The notes beneath the pieces were generated by a model, which did no database searches, was not told where the DNA came from, and was given only the letters and a program-made list of their open reading frames with translations. Source: an uncultured Blautia sp. (GTDB lineage Bacteria > Bacillota > Clostridia > Lachnospirales > Lachnospiraceae). From it: a DNA stretch of 20,526 bases. The DNA lies in the NCBI GenBank assembly GCA_900549015.1, contig URMH01000048.1:1-20526 (forward strand), given 5' to 3'. Made by a program: the position numbers and the translations under genes. Below, one piece after another: positions 7,170 through 14,590 of this stretch. The stretch's first letter is position 1. Each line of letters starts with the position of its first letter.

Positions 7170-8389
7170 AGCATGTAATCATCGGTGCCGGAGCAGCCGG
7201 TATTCAGGCAGCAAAAACCATTCGCGCTCTTATGAAAGATGCAGAAATTCTTGTAATTTCCACAGATACACATGTACACTCCCGTTGTATGCTGCATAAA
7301 TATTTAAGCCATGAAAGAGATGAAAAGACACTCTCCTTTGTACCGGAAGATTTCTTTGAAACAAATCATATTTCCTGGATAAAGGATAAAACCGTTACCT
7401 CCATTGATACAGAAGCTTCTGTTGTTATTCTCCAAGATGGCAGCAAAGAATCTTACGACCGTCTTTTGATCGCAACAGGTGCGCACAGCTTTATTCCTCC
7501 TATAGGACAGTTCCGGGAAGCGAACAACGTATTTGGTCTTCGTGATTTAAGCGACGCACAGGCAATCCGCCCTCTTGCAGACAAGGCAGAGAATATTCTT
7601 GTAGTAGGATCCGGTCTTGTAGGTATGGACGCAGCGTACGCTTTCCTTGAGCAGGGAAAAGCAGTTACTGTAGTAGAAATGGCAGAGCGCATTCTTCCTC
7701 TGCAGCTTGATGAGGCAGCAGGCGATGCATACAGAGAAAAATTCGAAGCTCACGGCTGCCGCTTCCTTCTTGGCAAGAAAGCTTCCGAGACTGTTATGAA
7801 CGCAGAAGGCGCGATCGAAGCAGTCATTCTGGATGACGGCACAAGAATTGACTGTGACCTTGTAATTGTAGCTGCAGGTGTCCGCCCTGCTATTGAATGC
7901 GTACAGGGAAGCAATATAAAAGCCGAACGTTTCATTGAAGTAAATTCCCATATGGAAACAAGCTGCCCTCACGTTTTTGCAGCAGGCGATGTTGCCGGCC
8001 TTTCCGGTATCTGGCCAAACGCTATGAAGCAGGGCGAAACTGCAGCTTATAATATGTGCGGCGTTGAAAAAGAATACACAGACCTGTATGCCATGAAAAA
8101 TACCATGAATTTTTACGGCATTACTACTCTCTCACTGGGCCGTGGAGTCGCAGAGGAAGGCGATGAAATTATTATTCAGCACGATTCCAAAGGATACCGC
8201 CGTGCAATATTAAGGGACGGAAAACTGGACAGCATTCTCATTCAGGGAGAAATTGATTACAGCGGCGTGTATCAGTATGTGATCAAAAACAAAATTGATA
8301 TTTCCTCTATGAAAGATAAAATTTTTGCATTATCCTTTTCTGATTTCTATGGAATCGATGAGAAGGGACAGTATCAGTATCGGTACTAA
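7166..8389 (+). CDS. FAD-dependent NAD(P)H oxidoreductase of a CODH operon
   Basis: Flavoprotein of the pyridine nucleotide-disulfide oxidoreductase superfamily (NADH:rubredoxin reductase / NADH oxidase group). Likely it links the CooF ferredoxin to NAD(P)(H). In 407 residues: FAD-binding GAGAAG (7-12), ATGA (103-106), NAD(P)-binding VVGSGLVG (146-153) and the second FAD motif AAGDVAG (272-278). A single cysteine, Cys41, lies about where NADH peroxidase/oxidase and CoA-disulfide reductases carry their redox-active Cys42/43, in the context HSRCMLHKY. The start overlaps the cooF stop (ATGA). Clusters of cooS, cooF and such an oxidoreductase are known in anaerobes, C. hydrogenoformans included, and have been linked to NAD(P)H production or oxidative-stress defence. 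Which of these applies here is inference. Confidence 0.88.
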   Translation: MKHVIIGAGAAGIQAAKTIRALMKDAEILVISTDTHVHSRCMLHKYLSHERDEKTLSFVPEDFFETNHISWIKDKTVTSIDTEASVVILQDGSKESYDRLLIATGAHSFIPPIGQFREANNVFGLRDLSDAQAIRPLADKAENILVVGSGLVGMDAAYAFLEQGKAVTVVEMAERILPLQLDEAAGDAYREKFEAHGCRFLLGKKASETVMNAEGAIEAVILDDGTRIDCDLVIVAAGVRPAIECVQGSNIKAERFIEVNSHMETSCPHVFAAGDVAGLSGIWPNAMKQGETAAYNMCGVEKEYTDLYAMKNTMNFYGITTLSLGRGVAEEGDEIIIQHDSKGYRRAILRDGKLDSILIQGEIDYSGVYQYVIKNKIDISSMKDKIFALSFSDFYGIDEKGQYQYRY

Positions 8390-8427
8390 ATACTATTATA
8401 TATATAATTTCACACATTCATTCTATG

Positions 8428-8455
8428 GAAAAGATGGCTGCAAAGCCATCTTTTC
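8428..8455 (+). terminator. Intrinsic terminator of the cooS operon
   Basis: Perfect 12-bp stem (8428-8439 with 8444-8455) closed by a GCAA tetraloop, 38 nt after the flavoprotein stop. The right arm ends in TTTTC, then TGTGTTATAAT. The A-rich left arm means it could act in both directions. Confidence 0.75.
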
Positions 8456-8480
8456 TGTGTTATAATATATTAAGTGACTG

Positions 8481-8621
8481 ATGCACTGCGAAGATCTTTT
8501 CAATTATATCAAAGAACAATATGCCATTCTTCATGACAGCAAAGAACTTCCAGAAATGAGAGAAAATCTTCTTCTGCACTATATACGAAGCAAAAGAAAA
8601 ACTTCTTCCAGAAAAGACTAA
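8481..8621 (+). other. Possible 46-codon ORF or gene remnant
   Basis: ATG 8481 to TAA 8619-8621 encodes a charged peptide beginning MHCEDLFNYIKEQYAIL and ending in a basic tail SKRKTSSRKD. An in-frame TGA lies two codons before the ATG. There is no clear ribosome binding site, and the only promoter-like sequence is a lone TATAAT (8461-8466) with a poor -35. Amphipathic composition with little low-complexity sequence makes it look protein-like, as in the tail of a decayed gene. I recognise no family. It occupies the gap between the two terminators. Confidence 0.25.
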
Positions 8622-8623
8622 AA

Positions 8624-8650
8624 CAGGGAATGGAGATTATCCATTCCCTG
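8624..8650 (-). terminator. Intrinsic terminator of the MATE gene
   Basis: Perfect 11-bp stem (8624-8634 with 8640-8650) and 5-nt loop just beyond the MATE stop codon. On the minus strand it is followed by TTTTAGTCTTTTC, a reasonable U-rich tract. It may also stop plus-strand read-through. Confidence 0.7.
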
Positions 8651-8658
8651 AATTTTAC

Positions 8659-10008
8659 TTACATTCCCGTCCCCTTCTCCGGTTTCGGAAATTTTTTTAT
8701 GTAATAGATAATAAATAATATGGAAGTAATTCCCCAGGACACCGGGTAACTTAGCATAATCGTATCGATTCCCGGCATAGCAGGAAGCACGGCAAACATC
8801 CATACAATACGAAGAACACACACGCCTCCGCAGGTAAGAAGCATAGGAACAAGCACCTTTCCCGCCCCTCTTAGCGCTCCGGAAAGAATTCCGATCACTA
8901 CATACAGGAAGTAAGACGGGAGCAAAAACTGCATCATATGCACGCCAATTTTAATCACATTGCTGTCTGTTGTAAAAATGCGGTACAGGGGCTCTGCAAA
9001 AGCAAACAGGAACATACTGAGCACAATAGCAGACGCATACGACATTACCATACATACGCGTACGCTTTTTCTCATTCTGTCTTTTCGTCCTGCACCGTAA
9101 TTCTGCCCTACAAATGTAGTAATGGCAATACCGAAGGCATTAATCACCATCCAGAACACCGCATCTATTTTCGCAAAAGTTCCCCATGCCGCCACCGTAT
9201 CTGTACCAAGCTTATTTACGAAAATCTGAATGATAAGATTCGCAATATTATACATAACTGATTCCAGTCCTGCCGGAAGACCGATACGCAGAATAGAGCG
9301 AAGAGCCGTTCCATGAAACGCAATTTTTTTCAAATGAAGCTGATACATGGTATCTTTTTTCAGAAGCATTACCGTTACAAGGACTGCGCTTACCGCCTGA
9401 GAAAACACGGTTGCAACAGCTACTCCTGTAACGCCCATATGCACCCATACAACAAGAATAATATCAAGTATAATATTCAGTATACAAGTGACGATTAAAA
9501 CGTACAGAGGGCGCTTAGAATCCCCTACAGCTCTTAAAATAGAAGACCCTACATTATATATCAGATTAAATACAAGACCGCCAAAATAAATGTATAAATA
9601 TATCCTGGAATCCCTCATAATCTCTTCCGGCGTCTTCATAAATTCAAGAGCCGGACCGGAAATCAAAATACCGATCACTCCCATGACAATGCCTGCCGCA
9701 ATGGAAAACGCATAAGAAGTATGTAAGGTATGATGGAGATTTTTCTTATCTCCAGCTCCATAAAACTGTGAAATTACAACGGCTGCCCCGGAGGAAAGTC
9801 CTACAAAAAAACCTACAATCAGATTGACAATCTGTGTGACTGAGCCTCCAACTGCCGCCAGAGCTTCTTTCCCAACAAAACGGCCGACAACAATCGTATC
9901 TGCCGTATTATAAATCTGCTGAAAAAATGTTCCAAATACAATGGGAAAAAAGAATAATAAAAGCTGTTTCCAGATCACTCCCTCTGTAATCTGATTTTTC
10001 TTTTCCAT
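8659..10008 (-). CDS. MATE family efflux transporter
   Basis: Integral membrane exporter of the multidrug and toxic compound extrusion family, using Na+ or H+ gradients; the substrate is unknown. The 449 residues contain about twelve hydrophobic helices in two similar halves. The N-terminal segment FGTFFQQIYNTADTIVVGRF followed by VGKEALAAVG is the typical first MATE block, and a related block FAKIDAVFWMVINAFG opens the second half. A short basic tail ends the protein. GAGGT precedes the ATG at 10008, and a TATAAT box (10053-10048) about 40 bp upstream could be its -10, although no good -35 is visible. It is a single-gene transcript ending at the hairpin 8624-8650, and it sits within the block separating rpmF from plsX. 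Confidence 0.93.
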   Translation of the reverse strand: MEKKNQITEGVIWKQLLLFFFPIVFGTFFQQIYNTADTIVVGRFVGKEALAAVGGSVTQIVNLIVGFFVGLSSGAAVVISQFYGAGDKKNLHHTLHTSYAFSIAAGIVMGVIGILISGPALEFMKTPEEIMRDSRIYLYIYFGGLVFNLIYNVGSSILRAVGDSKRPLYVLIVTCILNIILDIILVVWVHMGVTGVAVATVFSQAVSAVLVTVMLLKKDTMYQLHLKKIAFHGTALRSILRIGLPAGLESVMYNIANLIIQIFVNKLGTDTVAAWGTFAKIDAVFWMVINAFGIAITTFVGQNYGAGRKDRMRKSVRVCMVMSYASAIVLSMFLFAFAEPLYRIFTTDSNVIKIGVHMMQFLLPSYFLYVVIGILSGALRGAGKVLVPMLLTCGGVCVLRIVWMFAVLPAMPGIDTIMLSYPVSWGITSILFIIYYIKKFPKPEKGTGM

Positions 10009-10101
10009 ACCAATACCTCAACTACAAGTAATTTTCGTGCTTCAAAAATTATACATGAAACCTTTTTTATATTTTATTTCTGAAAAGTGTGTAAAATGAG
10101 A

Positions 10102-10136
10102 AATGAGGGACTTTCAATCTCTTGAAATCCCCCATT
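10102..10136 (-). terminator. Probable terminator of the yceD-rpmF operon
   Basis: Hairpin with a 6-bp upper stem (TTTCAA/TTGAAA, loop TCTC), a bulged C, and a 9-position lower stem with one mismatch, starting about 15 nt past the rpmF stop. On the minus strand it is followed by TCTCATTTTAC, only weakly U-rich, so confidence is moderate. Confidence 0.5.
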
Positions 10137-10150
10137 CTACAAGAAAACTA

Positions 10151-10333
10151 TTAGTCTTCTACTTTAATGATTTCTTTTTTGTTATAGCTTCCGCATTCCT
10201 TGCAAACTCTGTGAGGCATCATAAGAGCACCACATTTGCTGCATTTTACTAAGTTCGGAGCAGTCATTTTCCAGTTTGCTCTTCTCTTATCACGTCTAGC
10301 TTTAGATGTTTTATTCTTTGGACAGATGGACAT
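10151..10333 (-). CDS. rpmF: 50S ribosomal protein L32
   Basis: Small protein of the large ribosomal subunit. The 60 residues start MSICPKNKTSKARRDKRRAN, the diagnostic L32 N-terminus. Cys31, Cys34, Cys44 and Cys47 form a CxxC...CxxC zinc ribbon, so this is the zinc-containing (C+) form. It starts 3 nt after the yceD stop with an overlapping AGGAGG site, showing one operon. In many bacteria plsX follows directly; here a terminator-like hairpin and a MATE gene follow instead. Confidence 0.97.
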   Translation of the reverse strand: MSICPKNKTSKARRDKRRANWKMTAPNLVKCSKCGALMMPHRVCKECGSYNKKEIIKVED

Positions 10334-10336
10334 ATG

Positions 10337-10864
10337 TTACACCTCCTTAAATTTACTAAATATATCACTGATGGCTGCCATACGCGAATCCTTCGGTTCC
10401 TCCACACAATCGCAGGGACCCTCATTCAGATTCTTCCCACACTGGCGGCAAATCCCCTTGCAGTCTTCTTTGCATAAAACTTTCAAAGGCCAGTTCATCA
10501 GCACCTCAAAATAGACCAGTTGGTCCACATCCAGGTCCATACCTGTGAGATAGGCATTTTCATCCAAATCATTCACCCGCTCTTCGTCTGTCAGCTTCAT
10601 ATCCAGCTTTCTTTTAAAAGAAATTGGAATCTCAACAGAAACCGCTTCCAGACAACGGTCACAGGGAATGCTTACTGTAATGCCTCCCGTACCCACAAGC
10701 TCGAGAACCTTCTTTCCTGTGTTGGTAATGGTAAGCTCAAGGGGCTCCTTATGAAGAACCGGAAAGCTTCCCATCTGGAAGGTAATGCAATCCATCTCAA
10801 GCGGTGCAGTTACCTGCACACATTTTCCCTCACAAGATGAAATATCTGATAAATGTATCTGCAT
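10337..10864 (-). CDS. yceD: YceD/DUF177 family protein
   Basis: DUF177 proteins are linked to 23S rRNA accumulation (E. coli YceD) and almost always sit beside rpmF. The 175 residues contain CDRC (C68, C71) and a C-terminal cysteine cluster (C131, C135, C139, C142, C151, C153) ending in the family block CGKNLNEGPCDC. These probably bind a metal. The ATG at 10864 follows GGAG. It is first in a two-gene operon with rpmF under the consensus promoter at 10891-10919. The molecular role in Firmicutes is not established. Confidence 0.93.
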   Translation of the reverse strand: MQIHLSDISSCEGKCVQVTAPLEMDCITFQMGSFPVLHKEPLELTITNTGKKVLELVGTGGITVSIPCDRCLEAVSVEIPISFKRKLDMKLTDEERVNDLDENAYLTGMDLDVDQLVYFEVLMNWPLKVLCKEDCKGICRQCGKNLNEGPCDCVEEPKDSRMAAISDIFSKFKEV

Positions 10865-10890
10865 AGTAATCTCCTATCCACACTTAATCA

Positions 10891-10919
10891 ATTATACATA
10901 CAGGTTCCGGATTTGTCAA
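10891..10919 (-). promoter_or_regulatory. Consensus sigma-A promoter for yceD-rpmF
   Basis: Minus-strand TTGACA (10919-10914), 17-bp spacer, TATAAT (10896-10891): perfect matches to both hexamers with optimal spacing. The transcript would begin about 20 nt before the yceD ATG. It lies in the ackA-yceD gap, so yceD-rpmF need not depend on pta-ackA transcription. Confidence 0.88.
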
Positions 10920-10968
10920 CGATATTTTGTCCTGTTTTGGAAGAAAATGTATCCTACCAAAATATATC

Positions 10969-12159
10969 TTAAACAAGAGCGACTGTCTCTCTGCAGATTG
11001 CCAGTTCCTCGTTTGTCGGAATAACCGCAACTTTTACTTTGGAATCCGGTGTGGAAATTACAATTTCCTCGCCTCTTACTCCGTTTGCTTCTTTATCGAG
11101 AGTTACTCCCAGGTATCCGAAGTAATTTACGATTTTTTCACGGACAGGAATTGCGTTTTCTCCGATACCTGCTGTAAATACGATCGCATCTACGCCGTTC
11201 ATGGCAGCTACATATCCGCCCACAAATTTTGCAATACCGTAGCAGAGAACGTCGATAGCGTTTGCTGCATCTTCGTTTCCGTTCTGTGCTGCTTCATTTA
11301 AGTCACGGAAGTCGCTGGAAAGTCCGTTGGAAAGTCCGAGAAGACCAGATTTTTTATTCAGCACATTCATAACGCCTGCAATGTCCAGATTTTCTTTCTT
11401 AGCGATATATTCCATAATGGCCGGGTCAATGTTTCCGGAACGTGTTCCCATTACAACGCCTTCAAGAGGAGTCAGACCCATTGTTGTATCAATACATTTT
11501 CCATTTACAACAGCGCTGATGGAAGAACCGTTTCCAAGGTGGCATACGATCACTTTGGAATTGTCTTTGTCAAGGCCTAAAAATTCTACTGCGCGTTTGG
11601 ATACGAAACTGTGAGATGTTCCGTGGAAACCGTATCTTCTCACTTTGTAGTTTTTGTAGTAATCGATCGGAAGTCCGTAAAGGAATGCTTTTGCAGGCAT
11701 TGTCTGATGGAAAGCTGTATCAAATACGCCAACCTGCGGAACGCCCGGCATAAGCTCTGCACATACGCGGATACCGATTAAGTTTGCAGGATTATGAAGA
11801 GGAGCAAGATCGTTGCACTCTTCTACTGCTTTGATCATCTCGTCTGTGATCACTGCAGAGGAAGCAAATTTCTCGCCGCCGTGTACGACACGGTGACCGA
11901 TTGCATTTACTTCTTTCAGGCTCTTGATCGCGCCTGTTTTTTCGTTTGTAAGAGCGTCCAGAACCATCTGGATCGCTTCTTTATGTGTCGGCATGGAAGC
12001 TTCTGTGATTTCCTTGTCACAGCCGGATTTCTGATATACAAGTCTTCCGTCGATGCCGATTCTCTCGCAAAGACCTTTTGCGAGAACTGCCTCTGTCTCA
12101 GAGTCAATCAACTGATATTTTAAAGAAGAACTTCCGCAGTTAATTACCAATACATTCAT
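10969..12159 (-). CDS. ackA: Acetate kinase
   Basis: Converts acetyl-phosphate and ADP to acetate and ATP, the substrate-level phosphorylation step of acetate fermentation; cytoplasmic dimer. The 396 residues are full length. Motifs: NCGSSSLKY (from Asn7), GHRVVHGGE (Arg90), HNPAN (His122), FDTAFH (Asp147), RRYGFHGTSH (His179) and GTRSGNIDP (Arg240). These match the catalytic residues known from Methanosarcina acetate kinase. GGAG precedes the ATG at 12159. It follows pta by about 31 nt and is probably co-transcribed from the promoter at 13255-13283. Confidence 0.98.
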   Translation of the reverse strand: MNVLVINCGSSSLKYQLIDSETEAVLAKGLCERIGIDGRLVYQKSGCDKEITEASMPTHKEAIQMVLDALTNEKTGAIKSLKEVNAIGHRVVHGGEKFASSAVITDEMIKAVEECNDLAPLHNPANLIGIRVCAELMPGVPQVGVFDTAFHQTMPAKAFLYGLPIDYYKNYKVRRYGFHGTSHSFVSKRAVEFLGLDKDNSKVIVCHLGNGSSISAVVNGKCIDTTMGLTPLEGVVMGTRSGNIDPAIMEYIAKKENLDIAGVMNVLNKKSGLLGLSNGLSSDFRDLNEAAQNGNEDAANAIDVLCYGIAKFVGGYVAAMNGVDAIVFTAGIGENAIPVREKIVNYFGYLGVTLDKEANGVRGEEIVISTPDSKVKVAVIPTNEELAICRETVALV

Positions 12160-12190
12160 GATTTTACTCTCCTGATTTTAAATATTTTTC

Positions 12191-13198
12191 TTATTTGTCT
12201 TCTGCCTGGCACTGTACAGCTGTGATTGCAACAACACCTACAATGTCGTCTGCGGAGCAGCCGCGGGACAGGTCGTTTACAGGTTTTGCGATACCCTGTG
12301 TTACAGGACCGTAAGCTTCTGCTTTTGCAAGACGCTGAGCCAGTTTGTATCCGATATTACCTGCATCAAGGTCAGGGAAGATAAGTACGTTTGCTTTTCC
12401 TGCAACTTCGCTTCCAGGAGCTTTGGACGCACCAACGCTTGGTACGATTGCAGCATCAAGCTGGAATTCTCCGTCCAGTTTCAGTTCCGGATGCTCTTCT
12501 TTTGCGATTCTTGTAGCTTCGATTACTTTGTCTACATCTGCATGTTTTGCGCTTCCCTTTGTGGAATGAGAAAGCATAGCAACAACAGGCTCTTCCTGAA
12601 CAAGAAGCTGGAAAGATTCTGCTGAAGAAGCTGCGATAGCTGCAAGTTCTTCCGGATTCGGATTCTGTACAAGACCGGAATCTCCAAATACAAATGCACC
12701 GTTTGCGCCGTATTCACAGTTCGGAACAACCATCAGGAAGAAAGCGGATACCAGTTTTGTTCCCGGTTTTGTTTTCAGAATCTGTAAACATGGTCTTAAT
12801 GTATCTGCTGTGGAGTGGCATGCACCGGAAACCATACCGTCTGCATCGCCCATTTTTACCATCATAACACCATAGTACAGGTACTGATTTAAAAGAATGT
12901 CTTTTGCCTGCTCAGGTGTCATGCCTTTTTTCTGTCTTAATTCTACTAATTTGTCAATATAACCCTGTGTTTTCTCAGAAGTTGCAGGGTCTACGATTTC
13001 TGCACCGGAAATATCAAATCCGCCTTCTGCAGCACTCTTCTTAACAGTTTCTTCATTTCCTACAAGAACAACTTTTGCAATGCCCTCTTTTAAAATTTTC
13101 TCTGTGGCATCCAGAGTTCTCATATCCTCTGTCTCCGGCAGTACAATTGTTTTTACATTTGCTCTTGCTCTGTCTTTCAGTACATCAATAAATCCCAT
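12191..13198 (-). CDS. pta: Phosphate acetyltransferase
   Basis: Transfers the acetyl group of acetyl-CoA to phosphate, giving acetyl-phosphate for acetate kinase. The short single-domain form has 335 residues, beginning MGFIDVLKDRARANVKTIVL. Characteristic blocks are DGMVSGACHSTADTLRP, SHSTKGSAKH, GEFQLDAA, NVLIFPDLDAGNIGYK and QGIAKPVNDLSRGCS. I set the start at 13198 rather than an in-frame upstream ATG at 13240, because GAAAGGAG lies just ahead of it and the longer N-terminus has no family match. It is the first gene of pta-ackA. Its promoter overlaps that of the divergent tmcAL gene. Confidence 0.97.
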   Translation of the reverse strand: MGFIDVLKDRARANVKTIVLPETEDMRTLDATEKILKEGIAKVVLVGNEETVKKSAAEGGFDISGAEIVDPATSEKTQGYIDKLVELRQKKGMTPEQAKDILLNQYLYYGVMMVKMGDADGMVSGACHSTADTLRPCLQILKTKPGTKLVSAFFLMVVPNCEYGANGAFVFGDSGLVQNPNPEELAAIAASSAESFQLLVQEEPVVAMLSHSTKGSAKHADVDKVIEATRIAKEEHPELKLDGEFQLDAAIVPSVGASKAPGSEVAGKANVLIFPDLDAGNIGYKLAQRLAKAEAYGPVTQGIAKPVNDLSRGCSADDIVGVVAITAVQCQAEDK

Positions 13199-13254
13199 AG
13201 TTAAATGGCTCCTTTCTATTTCACCCTTTGCGGGCAGCACTCATAGCTATTAAT

Positions 13255-13283
13255 ATTATACCCCTATACTCCTTGTATTTCAA
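13255..13283 (-). promoter_or_regulatory. Sigma-A promoter for pta-ackA
   Basis: Minus-strand TTGAAA (13283-13278), 17-bp spacer, TATAAT (13260-13255). The leader to the pta ATG would be about 50 nt. The -35 box touches the -35 box of the plus-strand tmcAL promoter. Confidence 0.78.
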
Positions 13284-13301
13284 GCGTTCAAATGCTAGAA
13301 T
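13273..13301 (+). promoter_or_regulatory. Candidate promoter for tmcAL
   Basis: TTGTAT (13273-13278), 17-bp spacer, TAGAAT (13296-13301) preceded by TGC, giving an extended -10. The -35 is weak, but the extended -10 is good. The start would be near 13308, 27 nt before the tmcAL ATG. Confidence 0.55.
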
Positions 13302-13334
13302 ATGCTATAAGAAAGTATTTTTTGAGGTGCAATT

Positions 13335-14561
13335 ATGAAAATCGCGGGAATTATAGCAGAATACAATCCTTTTCACAAAGGACATCAATATCAGATTACA
13401 TATACACGGGAGCATCTTGGTGCAGATTACGTCATTATTGCCATGAGCGGAGATTATGTGCAGAGAGGAACGCCTGCGCTTCTTCCAAAACACACACGTG
13501 CAGAGATGGCGTTAAAGTGTGGCGCAGACCTGGTTCTGGAGCTTCCTGTCTCTGTATCAACTGCAAGCGCAGAGCTTTTTGCAAAGGGAGGTGTGCAGCT
13601 TTTAGAAAACCTGGGCGTTGTGGATTTCCTGTGTTTCGGAAGCGAATCCGGTTCCATATCAGAATTAAATACACTTGCCTCACTTCTTATTGAAGAACCA
13701 GAGGAATATAAGCAGGTACTAAAAAAAGCCCTGGCAGAGGGAAAAACATTTCCTTCTGCAAGAGCTCTTGCTTTACAGGAATATACCAAAACCGTTTCCT
13801 GCGATTCTCTGAAACACGCAGAGAAAATCCTTCTCTCCCCTAACAATATTTTGGGAATCGAATACTGTAAGGCACTGCTTCGGTTAAAAAGCCGCATAGA
13901 ACCATGTACCCTAAAAAGAGAAGGCGCCGGGTATCACGATACTTCTCTTTCCAAGACAAATCCCTCTGCCTCCGCAATCCGAAAGCATTTTCTATTTTCT
14001 GAAAGTAGTTTAAAAGACATGGAATCCGCCCTTCCGAAAGCGGTTTTTCCTACACTTTTAAAAGCCGCCGAAAAAAATGCTTTTGTGACAGAGGAGGATT
14101 TTAGTCTTCTTCTTCATTACCGCCTTCTGGAAGAAGAAAATCCGGTTCTTTTTCTTGATGTGTCTCCGGAGCTTTCCAGACGCATCTGCAACACAAGAAA
14201 CAAATACCAAAGCTTTTCTCAATTTGTTTCTCTTTTAAAAACAAAGGAAATGACTCAAACAAGAATCCAGAGAGCACTGCTTCATCTTCTCCTTCAAGTA
14301 AAAGAAACTCCGGAAAACATTCCTTTTGCGAGAGTACTTGGATTCCGCAAGGAAAGCACGCCGCTTTTAAAAGAAATCAAAAAAAGAAGCTCCATTCCCC
14401 TTGTAACAAAGGTCTCCGACGCTGCAGTTTCTCTTGCAGATCCGGATAAGAAGCTTCTTTCTGAAACGGTTTTCGCCTCCAATGTATACGAGAGCATCCT
14501 CTGCTCAAAAACAGGAAAAGCCTTTCGCCACGAATTTGAAAAACAACTTGTAATTCTCTAA
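13335..14561 (+). CDS. tmcAL: tRNA(Met) cytidine acetate ligase TmcAL
   Basis: In Bacillus subtilis this enzyme (formerly YlbM) uses acetate and ATP to make N4-acetylcytidine at the wobble position of elongator tRNA-Met. The 408-residue length is typical. The N-terminus MKIAGIIAEYNPFHKGH is the family signature; NPFHKGH is the nucleotidyltransferase HxGH-type motif. Further blocks include MSGDYVQRGTPALL, ELPVSVSTASAE and NILGIEYCKAL. GAGGTG precedes the ATG at 13335. The gene is divergent from pta-ackA. The acetate link between the two is suggestive, but this neighbourhood is common in Clostridia and may only be conserved order. It converges on the ABC importer operon with a 29-bp gap and no clear terminator. 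Confidence 0.93.
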   Translation: MKIAGIIAEYNPFHKGHQYQITYTREHLGADYVIIAMSGDYVQRGTPALLPKHTRAEMALKCGADLVLELPVSVSTASAELFAKGGVQLLENLGVVDFLCFGSESGSISELNTLASLLIEEPEEYKQVLKKALAEGKTFPSARALALQEYTKTVSCDSLKHAEKILLSPNNILGIEYCKALLRLKSRIEPCTLKREGAGYHDTSLSKTNPSASAIRKHFLFSESSLKDMESALPKAVFPTLLKAAEKNAFVTEEDFSLLLHYRLLEEENPVLFLDVSPELSRRICNTRNKYQSFSQFVSLLKTKEMTQTRIQRALLHLLLQVKETPENIPFARVLGFRKESTPLLKEIKKRSSIPLVTKVSDAAVSLADPDKKLLSETVFASNVYESILCSKTGKAFRHEFEKQLVIL

Positions 14562-14590
14562 CAACAATTTTTTGATTTTTTATATTGTAA

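Noticed and set aside
4822..8389. A Wood-Ljungdahl (acetyl-CoA synthase) locus
   Set aside because: No acsB, acsC, acsD, acsE, fhs or folD-type gene is present; only a CooS homologue with ferredoxin and flavoprotein.
2266..10150. A transposon or integrative element carrying the CODH operon
   Set aside because: No transposase, integrase, tRNA attachment site or terminal inverted/direct repeat was seen at the edges. Only the gene-order break supports an insertion.
10920..10968. Terminator after ackA
   Set aside because: TTTTGG and CCAAAA can pair but enclose a long loop and lack a U tract; not convincing.
14562..14590. Terminator between tmcAL and the ABC ATPase
   Set aside because: Only ACAAT/ATTGT can pair across a T-rich 15-nt loop; too weak to call.
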